A DNA stretch of 38,818 nucleotides from UBA970 sp049419605 (GTDB lineage: Bacteria > Bacillota_I > Bacilli_A > RFN20 > CAG-826), in assembly GCA_049419605.1 (NCBI GenBank), contig JBMSKF010000010.1, forward strand, positions 1 through 38,818. The letters run 5' to 3'. A program made the position numbers and the translations under genes. The notes beneath the pieces were generated by a model. It did not search any database, was not told where the DNA came from, and saw only the letters and a list, made by a program, of their open reading frames with translations. Shown piece by piece: positions 23,808-32,467 of the stretch; within the stretch, counting starts at the first letter, position 1; the number at the start of each line of letters is the position of its first letter.

Positions 23808-25703
23808 ATGACAACGACGCGATTTGAAGTCATTGTTATTGGTGGAGGCCATGCTGGATTAGAAGCTGCTTTTGCTGCTGCCAACATGGGCGCGAAAACT
23901 TTACTCATTACCTTGAATAAAAAAATGATGGGCAACATGCCTTGTAATCCTTCCATTGGTGGAAGTGCGAAAGGTATTGTTGTTCGAGAAATTGATGCCC
24001 TTGGCGGAAAAATGGGCATAGGCGCTGATGCTGAATATTTACAAATGAAAATGTTAAACACTGGCAAAGGTCCTGGTGTTCAATGTTTAAGAGCTCAAGT
24101 TGATAAATTAAGATATCCTCGATACATGCAAAAACTTGCTGAAGAAACAGAAAATCTCACCGTCAAAGAGGGAATGGTTTTAAACTTATTACATGATGAT
24201 CATCATGTATTTGGCGTGGTATTAGCGAGTGGCGAAACCATTGAATCTGATGCGGTAATCTTAACCACAGGCACTTATATGGAATCAGAGGTTTTGGTTG
24301 GATTAACCAAACGTTCAGCGGGTCCAGATGGTGAAAAACCAAGTTTAGGATTATCTCCTAATCTTGCCAAAATGGGTATTGAATTATTCCGATTAAAGAC
24401 CGGAACACCTCCTCGATTAAAACGCGACTCTATCGATTTTTCAAAGATGGATCCGCAATATCCCTCCGAAGGAGATTTGTTGTTTTCTAGTCTTTCAGCC
24501 CAAGCAAAACCTTTTGCAGAACAAGCGTTATGTTACTTAATTCATACCCAACCACTAACTCATGACATCATTAAACAAAATTTAAAACAATCTGCAATGT
24601 TTGGTGGATTAGTAACAGGTGTTGGCCCCCGTTATTGCCCTTCTATTGAAGACAAAGTTGTTAGATTTGCAGATAAGGAAAGACATCAATTATTTATTGA
24701 GCCCGAATCTGCTGAAACTGATTCGATGTATTTACAAGGATTCTCAACGTCGATGCCGCCTGAAATTCAAGAAAAAATGGTTCATTCATTACCAGGATTA
24801 GAAAATGCTGTGTTTTTAAAATATGCCTATGCAATTGAATATGATGCGATTGTTCCAACACAATTTGATTTAACCTTGGAATTAAAGAAATGGCCAGGTC
24901 TCTATGGCGCTGGACAAATATTTGGAACATCGGGTTATGAAGAAGCAGCAGGTGCAGGTATCATGGCAGGAATTAATGCGGTGAGAAAAATCCGAAAATT
25001 ACCCCCTGTTATTTTAAGAAGAGATCAAGCTTATATTGGTGTGATGATTGATGATTTAGTTACCAAAGGAACACAAGAACCTTATCGGTTACTATCTTCA
25101 AGAGCAGAGTATCGTCTGTTACTTAGACACGATAATGCGGCTGCAAGATTAACCCAAATTGGTCGAGATATTGGTTTGGTTAAAGATAAGCAATACGCCA
25201 TCTTTAAAGAAGAGCAACAACAACTTCAAATGGTTGAAGATCATTTAAAAACCATTTCCGTTCGTCCGAATCCAACAATCAATGCATTCCTCGCAAATTT
25301 AAACCAAGGAGCTTTACAGGGTGGTATTACAGCCTATGAATTACTGAGAAGGCCACAAATTAAGTACCATGATTTAATGGCATTTTTTCCGACATTAGTG
25401 TCTTTCAAATTAAATCAATCCTTAATTGGGCAATTGGAAGTGAATGTAAAGTTTGTGGGTTATATTGAAAAAGAAATCAAACAAGCTCAAGCATTTGCTA
25501 AGTATGAAGATTTAACCATACCGACAACAATTGATTATTCTAGCTTAGCGGGAATGGCCATGGAAGCACGACAAAAATTAAGTAAAATCAGACCCTTAAC
25601 CATTGGTCAAGCTTCGAGGATTTCAGGTGTGAATCCAAGTGATATTTCTTTACTAGTCATGCAAATTAAAAAAGGATTCCAACGTGGAACTATCACAGCT
25701 TAA
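23808..25703 (+). CDS. mnmG: tRNA uridine-34 modification enzyme MnmG
   Basis: 631 residues, the expected MnmG (GidA) length. FAD site VIGGGHAGLEAA at 10-21; PCNPSIGGSAKGIVVREIDALGG (first cysteine-containing loop) near 45-67; TGTYM near 145; GLYGAGQIFGTSGYEEAAGAGIMAGINA near 362-390; SSRAEYRLLLRHDNAAARLT near 418-437; and the C-terminal helical end GMAMEARQKLSKIRPLTIGQASRISGV. With MnmE it makes cmnm5U34 in tRNAs. It begins six bases after sufB and has no recognisable Shine-Dalgarno. Pairing with rsmG is universal; linkage to suf is not. Confidence 0.97.
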   Translation: MTTTRFEVIVIGGGHAGLEAAFAAANMGAKTLLITLNKKMMGNMPCNPSIGGSAKGIVVREIDALGGKMGIGADAEYLQMKMLNTGKGPGVQCLRAQVDKLRYPRYMQKLAEETENLTVKEGMVLNLLHDDHHVFGVVLASGETIESDAVILTTGTYMESEVLVGLTKRSAGPDGEKPSLGLSPNLAKMGIELFRLKTGTPPRLKRDSIDFSKMDPQYPSEGDLLFSSLSAQAKPFAEQALCYLIHTQPLTHDIIKQNLKQSAMFGGLVTGVGPRYCPSIEDKVVRFADKERHQLFIEPESAETDSMYLQGFSTSMPPEIQEKMVHSLPGLENAVFLKYAYAIEYDAIVPTQFDLTLELKKWPGLYGAGQIFGTSGYEEAAGAGIMAGINAVRKIRKLPPVILRRDQAYIGVMIDDLVTKGTQEPYRLLSSRAEYRLLLRHDNAAARLTQIGRDIGLVKDKQYAIFKEEQQQLQMVEDHLKTISVRPNPTINAFLANLNQGALQGGITAYELLRRPQIKYHDLMAFFPTLVSFKLNQSLIGQLEVNVKFVGYIEKEIKQAQAFAKYEDLTIPTTIDYSSLAGMAMEARQKLSKIRPLTIGQASRISGVNPSDISLLVMQIKKGFQRGTITA

Positions 25704-26391
25704 ACTTGCCCTAAATCAACTTGGTGTCGAGTTGGATGATGCCGCCAATTTCAATTTAAAAAGTTATGCTGAACTCGTTTTTAAAACCAATCAATTATTT
25801 AATTTAACTGCCTATCCATCGGTAGAAATGATTTATGAAAAAGGCATCTATGATAGTCTTTGTTTTCCTTTAGCTCAATTTAAAGAAAATGCCACATTAC
25901 TAGATTTAGGATCTGGTGCAGGATTTCCTGGTATCCCTTTAAAAATTATCCATCCTCAATTAATGATGACGCTCCTTGAACCCACGATGAAAAAAGCACA
26001 ATTTTTAATGGACACCCTCCATGTTTTGAAATTAAAAAATATACAAGTAATGAGTGAAAGAGCGGAAATATTAGTCCATCAACCAACCTTTAAACCATTT
26101 GATTATGTGGTTGCTCGCGCTGTAGCATCTTTACCGATGTTACTTGAATTAGCAATCCCTTTACTAAAAGTTGGTGGTCAAGCTTTCATTTATAAAGGTA
26201 AAGATTACTTGGCAGAAATTGCCCAATCTAAAAATGCTTTAAGAGTATTAGGTGCTACGATTGTGGAAGTTAAAACGCATCGATTACCTACCGATCACGA
26301 ACAACGTTCACTTCTGATCATTGAAAAGAAAATCCCTACGCCATCGACCTATCCTAGAATGTTTTCACAGATTAAAAAAACTCCTCTATAA
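25684..26391 (+). CDS. rsmG: 16S rRNA m7G527 methyltransferase RsmG
   Basis: The 235-residue protein has the RsmG/GidB core: LFNLTAYPSVEMIYEKGIYDSL (about 38-59), the SAM-binding LLDLGSGAGFPGIPL (about 75-89), VMSERAE, and FDYVVARAVASLP (about 138-150). It methylates G527 of 16S rRNA. GTG 25684 is chosen because AAAGGA lies seven bases upstream and the length fits; it overlaps mnmG by 20 bases. Its TAA stop lies inside the parA -10 box. Confidence 0.95.
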   Translation: MELSQLKLALNQLGVELDDAANFNLKSYAELVFKTNQLFNLTAYPSVEMIYEKGIYDSLCFPLAQFKENATLLDLGSGAGFPGIPLKIIHPQLMMTLLEPTMKKAQFLMDTLHVLKLKNIQVMSERAEILVHQPTFKPFDYVVARAVASLPMLLELAIPLLKVGGQAFIYKGKDYLAEIAQSKNALRVLGATIVEVKTHRLPTDHEQRSLLIIEKKIPTPSTYPRMFSQIKKTPL

Positions 26392-26392
26392 T
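26387..26392 (+). promoter_or_regulatory. -10 box giving a leaderless parA mRNA
   Basis: TATAAT at 26387-26392. The expected start (about 26399) is two bases before ATG 26401. A weak TTTCAC lies 18 bases upstream. The rsmG stop codon is inside this box. Confidence 0.6.
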
Positions 26393-26400
26393 TAATCTGT

Positions 26401-27174
26401 ATGGGAAAAATCATTGCCATTGCAAACCAAAAAGGTGGAGTTGGTAAAACGACAACTTGTGTTTCTCTTGCCAGTGGTTTAGCTCACCTTGGTTATAAAG
26501 TTTTGATTATTGATCTAGATCCTCAAGGTAATGCCAGTCGCGCGGTTGGAGTTGAAGTTTCAACCCTTTCTCAAAGTGTTTATGAAGTAATTAATGGGAG
26601 TTTACCCATCCGCGATGTTATTCGTTATACTTCCATGAAATCACTTTCTGTGCTTCCTGCTTCCCTACAATTAGCAACCGTTGAAAGTGAATTGGCTTCA
26701 AGCGGAACTCCTCAACCGTATTTGAGACTAAAAGAAGTGTTATGCCATATCAAAGATAGTTATGATTATGTAATGATAGATTGCCCTCCTTCTTTAGGAT
26801 GGATTTCTGTTTCGGCTCTCGTTGCATGCGATAGTGTGATTGTTCCAGTTCAATGTGAGTATTTTGCTATGGAGGCCGTTGCCCAAGTTTTAGCAACCAT
26901 CCAACAAGTGAAACATGATTATCATCCACAACTTAAAATCGAAGGATTTTTATTAACCATGTATGATCCAAGAACTCGATTGGCAACAGAAATTTCAACT
27001 GAAGTAAGAGGTTTGTTTAAAGAAAACACTTTTTATACTCAAATCCCAAGAAATATATCGCTTGCTGAAGCGAGTGCTAAAGGCATGCCGATTCATGTAT
27101 ATCGACCAACATCAACCGGTGCCGAGGCTTATCTTGCGCTAGCAAAAGAGGTGATCGATCATGACAGAACGTAA
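26401..27174 (+). CDS. parA: Chromosome partition ATPase ParA/Soj
   Basis: 257 residues. Deviant Walker A KGGVGKTT (about 11-18), Walker A' LIIDLDPQGNASRAVG (about 35-50), Walker B DYVMIDCPPSLGWI (about 119-132), and QIPRNISLAEASAKGMPI near 218-235. This is the chromosomal Soj type: a short N-terminus and position next to rsmG. It forms ATP dimers on DNA and moves ParB-parS complexes. It has no Shine-Dalgarno; the predicted transcript starts at the ATG. Confidence 0.96.
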   Translation: MGKIIAIANQKGGVGKTTTCVSLASGLAHLGYKVLIIDLDPQGNASRAVGVEVSTLSQSVYEVINGSLPIRDVIRYTSMKSLSVLPASLQLATVESELASSGTPQPYLRLKEVLCHIKDSYDYVMIDCPPSLGWISVSALVACDSVIVPVQCEYFAMEAVAQVLATIQQVKHDYHPQLKIEGFLLTMYDPRTRLATEISTEVRGLFKENTFYTQIPRNISLAEASAKGMPIHVYRPTSTGAEAYLALAKEVIDHDRT

Positions 27175-27997
27175 AACCATTTTAAATCAACGGTTATCTT
27201 CACTGATTGAAAAATATAGTTCTCGTGATATTGTTCACAAACTTGAGCAACAGTTTAAAAGTTTACAAAAAAAAGAAATTAATCCAAGTTTGATTGAAGA
27301 TATTCCAGTATTAAAAGAAGTGACCATTCGTAGTGATCAACTGAGGGATTTGCTTGAAAATTTAACAGAAAAACCATTACTCAATCCGTTGTTATTAAGA
27401 CAAGTAAATGGTCGCTTTCAAATTGTATTAGGTCGGAAAATTTGGTACGCAACTAAGCTTTTAAAATTTCAAAAAGTTCCTGTGGTTGTGACCACCATGT
27501 CTGATGAAGAAATGTTGCTAGTTTTACTGGCGTCTTTACGCGAAGAAACGGAACAGAATGTCATGGCAATTGCCTTAGTATGCGAAGCCCTCATCGAACA
27601 ATATCAATATCGGCAAGTGGCGTTAGCTAAAATTATGCATTACTCTCGATCACAGGTTTCAAATATTTTACGATTACTTAAACTTCCGGTTTTTACAAGA
27701 AAGTTAATCAACGCGCAAACGATAACCTATGGTCATGCCAAAATTTTGGTCACCTTAGATACCGAATTAATCGATGAGCTAGTGTTAAAGTTGATCAAGG
27801 AAAAATTATCGGTTCGAGAATTCGAGCGACTTGTGAAAGAACATAAACCACAGGTGGTTAATCCTGTAAATGAAAAAAATCTTGAAAAGCAATTCTCTAG
27901 TCGAGTGGTGACAACCAAGAAAAGTATTAAATTTAGTTTCGATTCTTCTGAAAAGCTTGTCCAATTTGTGGACCAACTGATTCATGGAAAAAAATAA
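27161..27997 (+). CDS. parB: ParB/Spo0J-like protein with altered CTP-binding motifs
   Basis: 278 residues with the ParB plan: N-terminal helix for ParA contact, a ParB N-domain (about 50-135), a helix-turn-helix YRQVALAKIMHYSRSQVSNI (150-169) followed by LRLLKLP (170-176), then TYGHAKILVTL (189-199). The usual GERRxRA motif reads GRKIWYA (91-97) and the ENxxR region reads ASLREETEQN (124-133), so residues that bind and hydrolyse CTP are changed. DNA binding looks intact. It overlaps parA by 14 bases with GAGGTGAT as ribosome binding site. I found no 16-base parS palindrome in the window. Confidence 0.9.
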   Translation: MTERKTILNQRLSSLIEKYSSRDIVHKLEQQFKSLQKKEINPSLIEDIPVLKEVTIRSDQLRDLLENLTEKPLLNPLLLRQVNGRFQIVLGRKIWYATKLLKFQKVPVVVTTMSDEEMLLVLLASLREETEQNVMAIALVCEALIEQYQYRQVALAKIMHYSRSQVSNILRLLKLPVFTRKLINAQTITYGHAKILVTLDTELIDELVLKLIKEKLSVREFERLVKEHKPQVVNPVNEKNLEKQFSSRVVTTKKSIKFSFDSSEKLVQFVDQLIHGKK

Positions 27998-28598
27998 TCT
28001 TTTCAAAAAACGTTTTTCTCTAAATTATCTTGCTTTGATGGGTGTCTTGGCAGGCTTAACATACTTACTTTATTTACCATTTCTTCGAATACCGGTCATT
28101 TTATTTCTAGAAATAAATCTATCTGAAATTGTCATGTTTATTGGTGGTTTTTCTCTAGGCTCTCTAGCGGCAATCTTTTTAGGATTATTTCGCTTTTTAT
28201 TTTCATTACCTTTGACCACAACAGGTGGTATTGGTGAATTTGCTGACCTATTATATTCCTTAGTTTTTGTATTACCTGGTGCATGGTTATATCAGCAATC
28301 TCGAACCAAAAAGACTGCGACAGTTGGTTTTATAATCGGTTTTATTTTGCAAATTACGACCACTTCCCTGTTAAATGCCCTTTGGATTACAGATCTCTAT
28401 TTAGATTTATTTTTAAATATTACGCCGGAAGAGTTCCTCGGTTATATCAATACAGTTTTACCGCAAGTGACGAATCCCTATTGGTCCCTCGTATTGTGGA
28501 TGTATATTCCTTTTAACACATTTAAAAATCTTGTCATTATTTTTTTGACTTTAATAAGTTATAAACGATTACATCGTTTAATTAAACGTTTTAAATAG
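27984..28598 (+). CDS. ECF transporter S component, RibU-like
   Basis: A 204-residue protein with about six membrane helices. LEINLSEIVMFIGGFSLGSLAAIFLGLFR (about 43-71) and TTTGGIGEFADLLYSLVFVLPGAWLY (about 76-101) match RibU-type riboflavin-binding S components. The energising EcfA/EcfT proteins are not encoded nearby, as is normal for group II S components. No FMN riboswitch precedes it. The ATG lies 14 bases inside parB and has no clear Shine-Dalgarno. Substrate is inferred from the motif; other vitamins are possible. Confidence 0.8.
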   Translation: MEKNNLFKKRFSLNYLALMGVLAGLTYLLYLPFLRIPVILFLEINLSEIVMFIGGFSLGSLAAIFLGLFRFLFSLPLTTTGGIGEFADLLYSLVFVLPGAWLYQQSRTKKTATVGFIIGFILQITTTSLLNALWITDLYLDLFLNITPEEFLGYINTVLPQVTNPYWSLVLWMYIPFNTFKNLVIIFLTLISYKRLHRLIKRFK

Positions 28599-28604
28599 GT
28601 TAGG

Positions 28605-28802
28605 TTATTTGACTTCGATCGCCGCGGTTGGACAATTGACTTTGGCTTCTTCAACATCAGCTTCTTGACCTTGGGGAACTGCATTGACGATGGCCTTCAT
28701 TTTGCCATCATCATCCCAATCAAAAACGGATGGAACCATCGCGTTACATAATCCACATGCGATGCAAAGGTCTTTAATGACAATCGGTTTTTTTGGGTCC
28801 AT
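28605..28802 (-). CDS. fer: Single-cluster 4Fe-4S ferredoxin
   Basis: The 65-residue protein has CIACGLC (CxxCxxC) near the N-terminus and a distant VNCPTAAI cysteine, the pattern of a one-cluster Bacillus-type ferredoxin. The rest is acidic, as expected for an electron carrier. The start at 28802 is preferred over an ATG at 28808 because TATAAT (minus strand, 28814-28809) puts the transcription start exactly at 28802; there is no Shine-Dalgarno. It is convergent with the RibU-like gene and a likely client of the suf system. Confidence 0.93.
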   Translation of the reverse strand: MDPKKPIVIKDLCIACGLCNAMVPSVFDWDDDGKMKAIVNAVPQGQEADVEEAKVNCPTAAIEVK

Positions 28803-28808
28803 ATTCAT

Positions 28809-28816
28809 ATTATAAT
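28809..28816. promoter_or_regulatory. Shared palindromic -10 of divergent fer and cmk operons
   Basis: ATTATAAT is its own reverse complement, so TATAAT can be read on both strands (minus 28814-28809, plus 28811-28816). Minus-strand initiation starts at the fer ATG; plus-strand initiation would start near 28823, about 24 bases before the small membrane-protein gene. Confidence 0.55.
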
Positions 28817-28846
28817 GATGAATGTTAAGAAAATCATCCCCAACTT

Positions 28847-29083
28847 ATGCAACTATTTAAATTTAAATCAACACCCCAAAACCGCATTCAAAAATATGCG
28901 AATTATCGCCGACAAATTCTAAAGATGGATTCTTATTCACAAATGCAAGATTCAAAACCTACCGTTGAGGGCCAAGATCATAAAAGATTTCAACCCACCA
29001 TCCAAGTCTTAATGTGGCTCATGGGGACAACAGTGATTATCTTACTCATCCTCGTAGTGGCTTTGGTATACTTTGGAAGATGA
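28847..29083 (+). CDS. Small single-pass membrane protein, unknown function
   Basis: The 78-residue protein has a basic, Gln-rich N-half (about 1-50) and one membrane helix near the C-terminus (about 53-75, VLMWLMGTTVIILLILVVAL). I do not recognise a family. The basic N-terminus is expected to face the cytoplasm. Its TGA overlaps the cmk start (ATGA), so the two are coupled. There is no Shine-Dalgarno. The tight coupling and the hydrophobic end support a real gene. Confidence 0.7.
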   Translation: MQLFKFKSTPQNRIQKYANYRRQILKMDSYSQMQDSKPTVEGQDHKRFQPTIQVLMWLMGTTVIILLILVVALVYFGR

Positions 29084-29757
29084 AAAACAAACTAGTTCTA
29101 GCGATAGACGGACCCGCAGCAGCTGGAAAATCCACTGTTGCTAAACTCGTCGCCAAAGCTCTTAATATTACCTATATTGATACCGGTGCCATGTATCGAG
29201 CTTTTACACTATTTGTAATGCAAAAAGGAATTGACCCTCAGCAACAAGTTCAATGTGAGGCTTTAATCCCTGAAGTAAAGATTTTACTTGCGCCAACTGG
29301 TGAAGTTTATTTAAATGGCAAAGACGTTTCTAAAGATATTCGTGATCCAAAGGTTTCTGCTCAAGTTTCCTATATTGCATCGTATAAAGCGATTCGATTA
29401 GCATTAGTGGATTTGCAAAGACACATGGCAGGCAATCAATCCGTCGTGATGGATGGCCGTGATATCGGTACATATGTCTTACCAGAAGCAAATATAAAAA
29501 TATTTCAAATCGCATCCGTTGAAACTCGTGCGGTGCGTCGCTATGAAGAAAACCTGAGTAAAGGAATTGCCTGTACGCTTGAAAGTGTTGAGGAAGATTT
29601 AAGACATCGGGATTACATTGATTCACATCGTGATTTTGCACCCCTTAAACCTGCTAACGATTCAATTTTAATTGATACATCTTTTATGACAGTTCATGAA
29701 GTGGTGGATCGGATTCTTGATATTGTTTATAAAAAAGTAGGACCTATCCATGCTTAA
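29080..29757 (+). CDS. cmk: Cytidylate kinase
   Basis: 225 residues from ATG 29080, the usual CMK length. P-loop AIDGPAAAGKST (about 8-19), DTGAMYRAFTL (about 37-47), MDGRDIGTYVLPEA (about 123-136), RRYEENLSKG, and DYIDSHRDFAPL near 184-195 are CMK signatures. It phosphorylates CMP and dCMP. An upstream TTG at 29014 in frame is rejected because it would add 22 unrelated residues over the previous gene. cmk, der, gpsA and HU follow one another as in Bacillus, minus the intervening genes. Confidence 0.97.
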   Translation: MKNKLVLAIDGPAAAGKSTVAKLVAKALNITYIDTGAMYRAFTLFVMQKGIDPQQQVQCEALIPEVKILLAPTGEVYLNGKDVSKDIRDPKVSAQVSYIASYKAIRLALVDLQRHMAGNQSVVMDGRDIGTYVLPEANIKIFQIASVETRAVRRYEENLSKGIACTLESVEEDLRHRDYIDSHRDFAPLKPANDSILIDTSFMTVHEVVDRILDIVYKKVGPIHA

Positions 29758-31060
29758 AGGGACCGTCGCCATCGTTGGTGCTCCCAACGTTGGCAAATCA
29801 ACACTTTTTAATCGTATGATCGGTAAACGCCAAGCGATCACTGATGACACGCCTGGTCTTACACGCGATCGAATTTATGCAGAAACCGAGTGGTTAACGA
29901 TTCCTTTTCGTTTAATTGATACGGGTGGAATTGAAGTCACGAAGAGGCCTCTCCAAGAGCAAATTCGAATGCAAGCAACTATTGCCATTCAAGAAGCAGA
30001 TGTCATTTTGTATATCGTTGATGGTCGAAAAGGTATCACTGCGGATGATTTGCTTGTGTCTTCAATCTTATTTAAATCTGGGAAACCCATTATTTTAGGT
30101 GTAAACAAAATTGATGATGGTCAATTGATGGGCGATGTGAATGATTATTATCGTCTTGGCATCGGCACCCCAATCGCCATCTCAACATTACACGGGATTG
30201 GCATTGGTGATTTACTCGATGCAGTTGTCAAACAATTACCTAAAGATAAATCCATTCCGAGTTATCAAGGTCATACTCAATTTGCAATAGTAGGCCGTCC
30301 TAATGTGGGAAAATCAAGTTTAGTCAATGCGATTCTTCAACAAGATCGGGTTATTGTATCTCCTATTGAAGGAACGACGCGTGATGCCATTGATACCACC
30401 TTCCAATTTGAAGGTACTGATTATGTGATGATTGACACTGCCGGATTAAAAAAACGAGGTGCAATTTTTGAATCAATCGATAAATATGCTGCGATTCGTT
30501 CCTTAAGAGCAATCGAACGGGCGCAAGTGGTTGTGGTAGTCATCAATGCAGAGGATGGTTTATTAGAACAAGATAAACACGTTGCTGGTTTTGCCTTCCA
30601 AGCCTTCAAAGGGATGGTATTGGTGGTTAATAAATGGGATCTCGCCAAAAAAGGTGAGAGGGATATGAATCAGTACACTAAAAAATTGAGATTATTAATG
30701 CCCTTTTTAGAATTTGTTCCCATTTTATATACCTCAGCATTAAAAAAGACTCGGCTTGATGAAATTATTCATACGGTTAAGCAAGTATTTGAGGCTACGC
30801 AAAGGCGAGTTCCGACCGCGCGTCTTAATGAATTATTGGTCGATGCTCAGTTAATGAACCAAACCCCTGAATTTAATGGGGGTAGATTACGTATTTACTA
30901 TGGAGAACAAGTTTCCCAAAATCCTCCAACCTTTGTTCTTTTCTGTAACAAACCAAATTACATGCATTTTTCTTATGAGCGCTTCTTAGAAAATCGCTTA
31001 CGAGAAAGTTTTGACTTTACAGGAACGCCGATTAAAATAATTACCAGAGAAAGAAAATGA
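29750..31060 (+). CDS. der: Ribosome assembly GTPase Der (EngA)
   Basis: 436 residues with two tandem G domains: first GAPNVGKST (10-18), DTGG and NKID; second GRPNVGKSS (about 181-189), IDTAGLKKRG and NKWD (about 290-293); then the KH-like C-domain (about 350-436, SYERFLENRLRESF). Der is essential for 50S subunit assembly. It overlaps cmk by eight bases with AGGA upstream and overlaps gpsA by four. Confidence 0.98.
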   Translation: MLKGTVAIVGAPNVGKSTLFNRMIGKRQAITDDTPGLTRDRIYAETEWLTIPFRLIDTGGIEVTKRPLQEQIRMQATIAIQEADVILYIVDGRKGITADDLLVSSILFKSGKPIILGVNKIDDGQLMGDVNDYYRLGIGTPIAISTLHGIGIGDLLDAVVKQLPKDKSIPSYQGHTQFAIVGRPNVGKSSLVNAILQQDRVIVSPIEGTTRDAIDTTFQFEGTDYVMIDTAGLKKRGAIFESIDKYAAIRSLRAIERAQVVVVVINAEDGLLEQDKHVAGFAFQAFKGMVLVVNKWDLAKKGERDMNQYTKKLRLLMPFLEFVPILYTSALKKTRLDEIIHTVKQVFEATQRRVPTARLNELLVDAQLMNQTPEFNGGRLRIYYGEQVSQNPPTFVLFCNKPNYMHFSYERFLENRLRESFDFTGTPIKIITRERK

Positions 31061-32061
31061 AAACGAAAATTGCAATCATTGGTGCAGGTTCCTGGGGGAC
31101 CGCATTAGCGCAAGTTGTGGCTGATAATGGCCATGATGTGATGATGTTTGCTAAAGATCCTAAAGTTTGCAAAGAAATTAATGAGCGACATACCAACTCA
31201 AATTATTTTAAGGATGAATTTATCCTTCCTAAATCGATTAAAGCTTCTTGTAACTTAGCAGAGGTTATCGCGAATCAAGATGTTGTCCTTTTAAGTGTTC
31301 CCTCTCATGCAGTCAGAGAATTGGTGAAAAGTATTGCGCCATTACTAAAACATCAAGTTTGTATTGTCAATACGGCTAAAGGATTTGATCCCATCACAAA
31401 CCAAAGATTATCAGAAACGATTCGCAGCCTCTTACCAAAGAAAATGGTCAAAGCAGTGGTGAGTTTGATTGGACCTTCTCACGCTGAAGAAGTTATTGAT
31501 CGGCAACTCACTTTAGTTTCAGCTGTTTGTAAAAAAGTTGAATTCGCTGAAAAAGTCTCCCAATTATTTTCTAATGAATATTTCCGCGTGTATGTTCAAA
31601 AAGATGAAATCGGTTCTGAAATAGGTTCAGCATTAAAAAACGTTATCGCGATTGCTAGTGGAGTTGTCACGGGACTTAATCTTGGTGACAATGCTCGCGC
31701 TGCTTTAATCACTCGAGGGTTAGCAGAACTAATGCGACTAGGAAAAGTATTAGGCGGTAAATTAAAAACACACGCAGGTTTAACTGGTCTTGGCGACCTC
31801 ATTGTCACATGTTATTCCAATCACTCTCGCAATTATCAAGCAGGTATAAAAATTGGTCGCGATGACTCAGCACAAAACTTTTTAGAAACAAATCAAGAAA
31901 CTGTTGAAGGCGTTGCCTTTGCAAAAATTGCCCATCAACTTGCGAAAAAACATCATCTAAAATTACCAATCATTGAGGCAGTTTATGCCGTGTTATACGA
32001 GAAAAAGAGACCTTCTGAATTAATTAAATCTTTAATGAATCGTCCATTACGCGTTGAATAA
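31057..32061 (+). CDS. gpsA: Glycerol-3-phosphate dehydrogenase [NAD(P)+]
   Basis: 334 residues. NAD-binding GAGSWGTALAQVVADNGHDV (about 8-27), LSVPSHAVREL, NTAKGF (about 107-112), GPSHAEEV, the catalytic-lysine motif EIGSALKNVIAIASGV (about 187-202), and GLTGLGDLIVTCYSNHSRN (about 244-262). It makes sn-glycerol-3-phosphate for phospholipids, upstream of PgsA in this window. It overlaps der by ATGA. Confidence 0.98.
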   Translation: MKTKIAIIGAGSWGTALAQVVADNGHDVMMFAKDPKVCKEINERHTNSNYFKDEFILPKSIKASCNLAEVIANQDVVLLSVPSHAVRELVKSIAPLLKHQVCIVNTAKGFDPITNQRLSETIRSLLPKKMVKAVVSLIGPSHAEEVIDRQLTLVSAVCKKVEFAEKVSQLFSNEYFRVYVQKDEIGSEIGSALKNVIAIASGVVTGLNLGDNARAALITRGLAELMRLGKVLGGKLKTHAGLTGLGDLIVTCYSNHSRNYQAGIKIGRDDSAQNFLETNQETVEGVAFAKIAHQLAKKHHLKLPIIEAVYAVLYEKKRPSELIKSLMNRPLRVE

Positions 32062-32117
32062 ATTATTTTTTTAAACATTCAAAATTAAAATAGACTGAAT
32101 GGTGAATTGAAAATTTG

Positions 32118-32146
32118 TTGCATTTTTTTCGATACTATGCTACTTT
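32118..32146 (+). promoter_or_regulatory. Candidate promoter of the HU gene
   Basis: TTGCAT (32118-32123), 17-base spacer, TACTTT (32141-32146). Overlapping alternatives (TATGCT, TTATAC) exist, so the exact box is uncertain. A start near 32153 leaves about 20 bases with AGGAGG. Confidence 0.45.
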
Positions 32147-32173
32147 ATACGCAGAAAGATCTAGGAGGAAAAT

Positions 32174-32446
32174 ATGAACAAAGTAGATCTAGTTGAAGTC
32201 GTCGCCAAGGAAACTGGACACAGCAAGAAAGATGCTGAAAAAGTCCTCGAAGTCGTCTTAGGTGCTTTAACCAAAGCCTTAAGCAAAGGCCAACCAGTTA
32301 AATTAGCTGGATTTGGTGCATTCACTGTCCGTAACCGCAAAGCTCGCATTGGTGTCAAACCAGGAACCACTGAAAAAATCAAGATTCCTGCAACCAAAGT
32401 TGTCGGTTTCAAGGCCAGCAAGACCTTAAAAGAAAAAGTTCGCTAA
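32174..32446 (+). CDS. hup: DNA-binding protein HU
   Basis: 90 residues: MNKVDLVEVVAKETGHSKKDAEKV opening, GFGAFTVRNRKARIGVKPGT (about 46-65) as the DNA-inserting arm, and IPATKVVGFKASKTLKEKV at the end, the exact plan of bacterial HU. It compacts and bends chromosomal DNA. AGGAGG is seven bases before ATG. Codon choice (AAG, ACC, GTC) is more biased than that of the neighbours, fitting high expression. A strong terminator follows. Confidence 0.98.
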   Translation: MNKVDLVEVVAKETGHSKKDAEKVLEVVLGALTKALSKGQPVKLAGFGAFTVRNRKARIGVKPGTTEKIKIPATKVVGFKASKTLKEKVR

Positions 32447-32467
32447 ACTTTAGTTAGCAAACTTCAG

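Noticed and set aside
27900..27983. FMN riboswitch upstream of the RibU-like gene
   Set aside because: The gene starts inside parB and the upstream DNA is coding with no riboswitch core.
26380..28000. parS palindrome near parAB
   Set aside because: No full TGTTTCACGTGAAACA-like palindrome was seen by eye; only partial matches occur (for example near 1683-1700).
28563..28590. Inverted repeat AAACGAT-tac-ATCGTTT at the end of the RibU-like gene as a terminator
   Set aside because: It is within coding sequence and lacks a following T-run, so termination is not supported.
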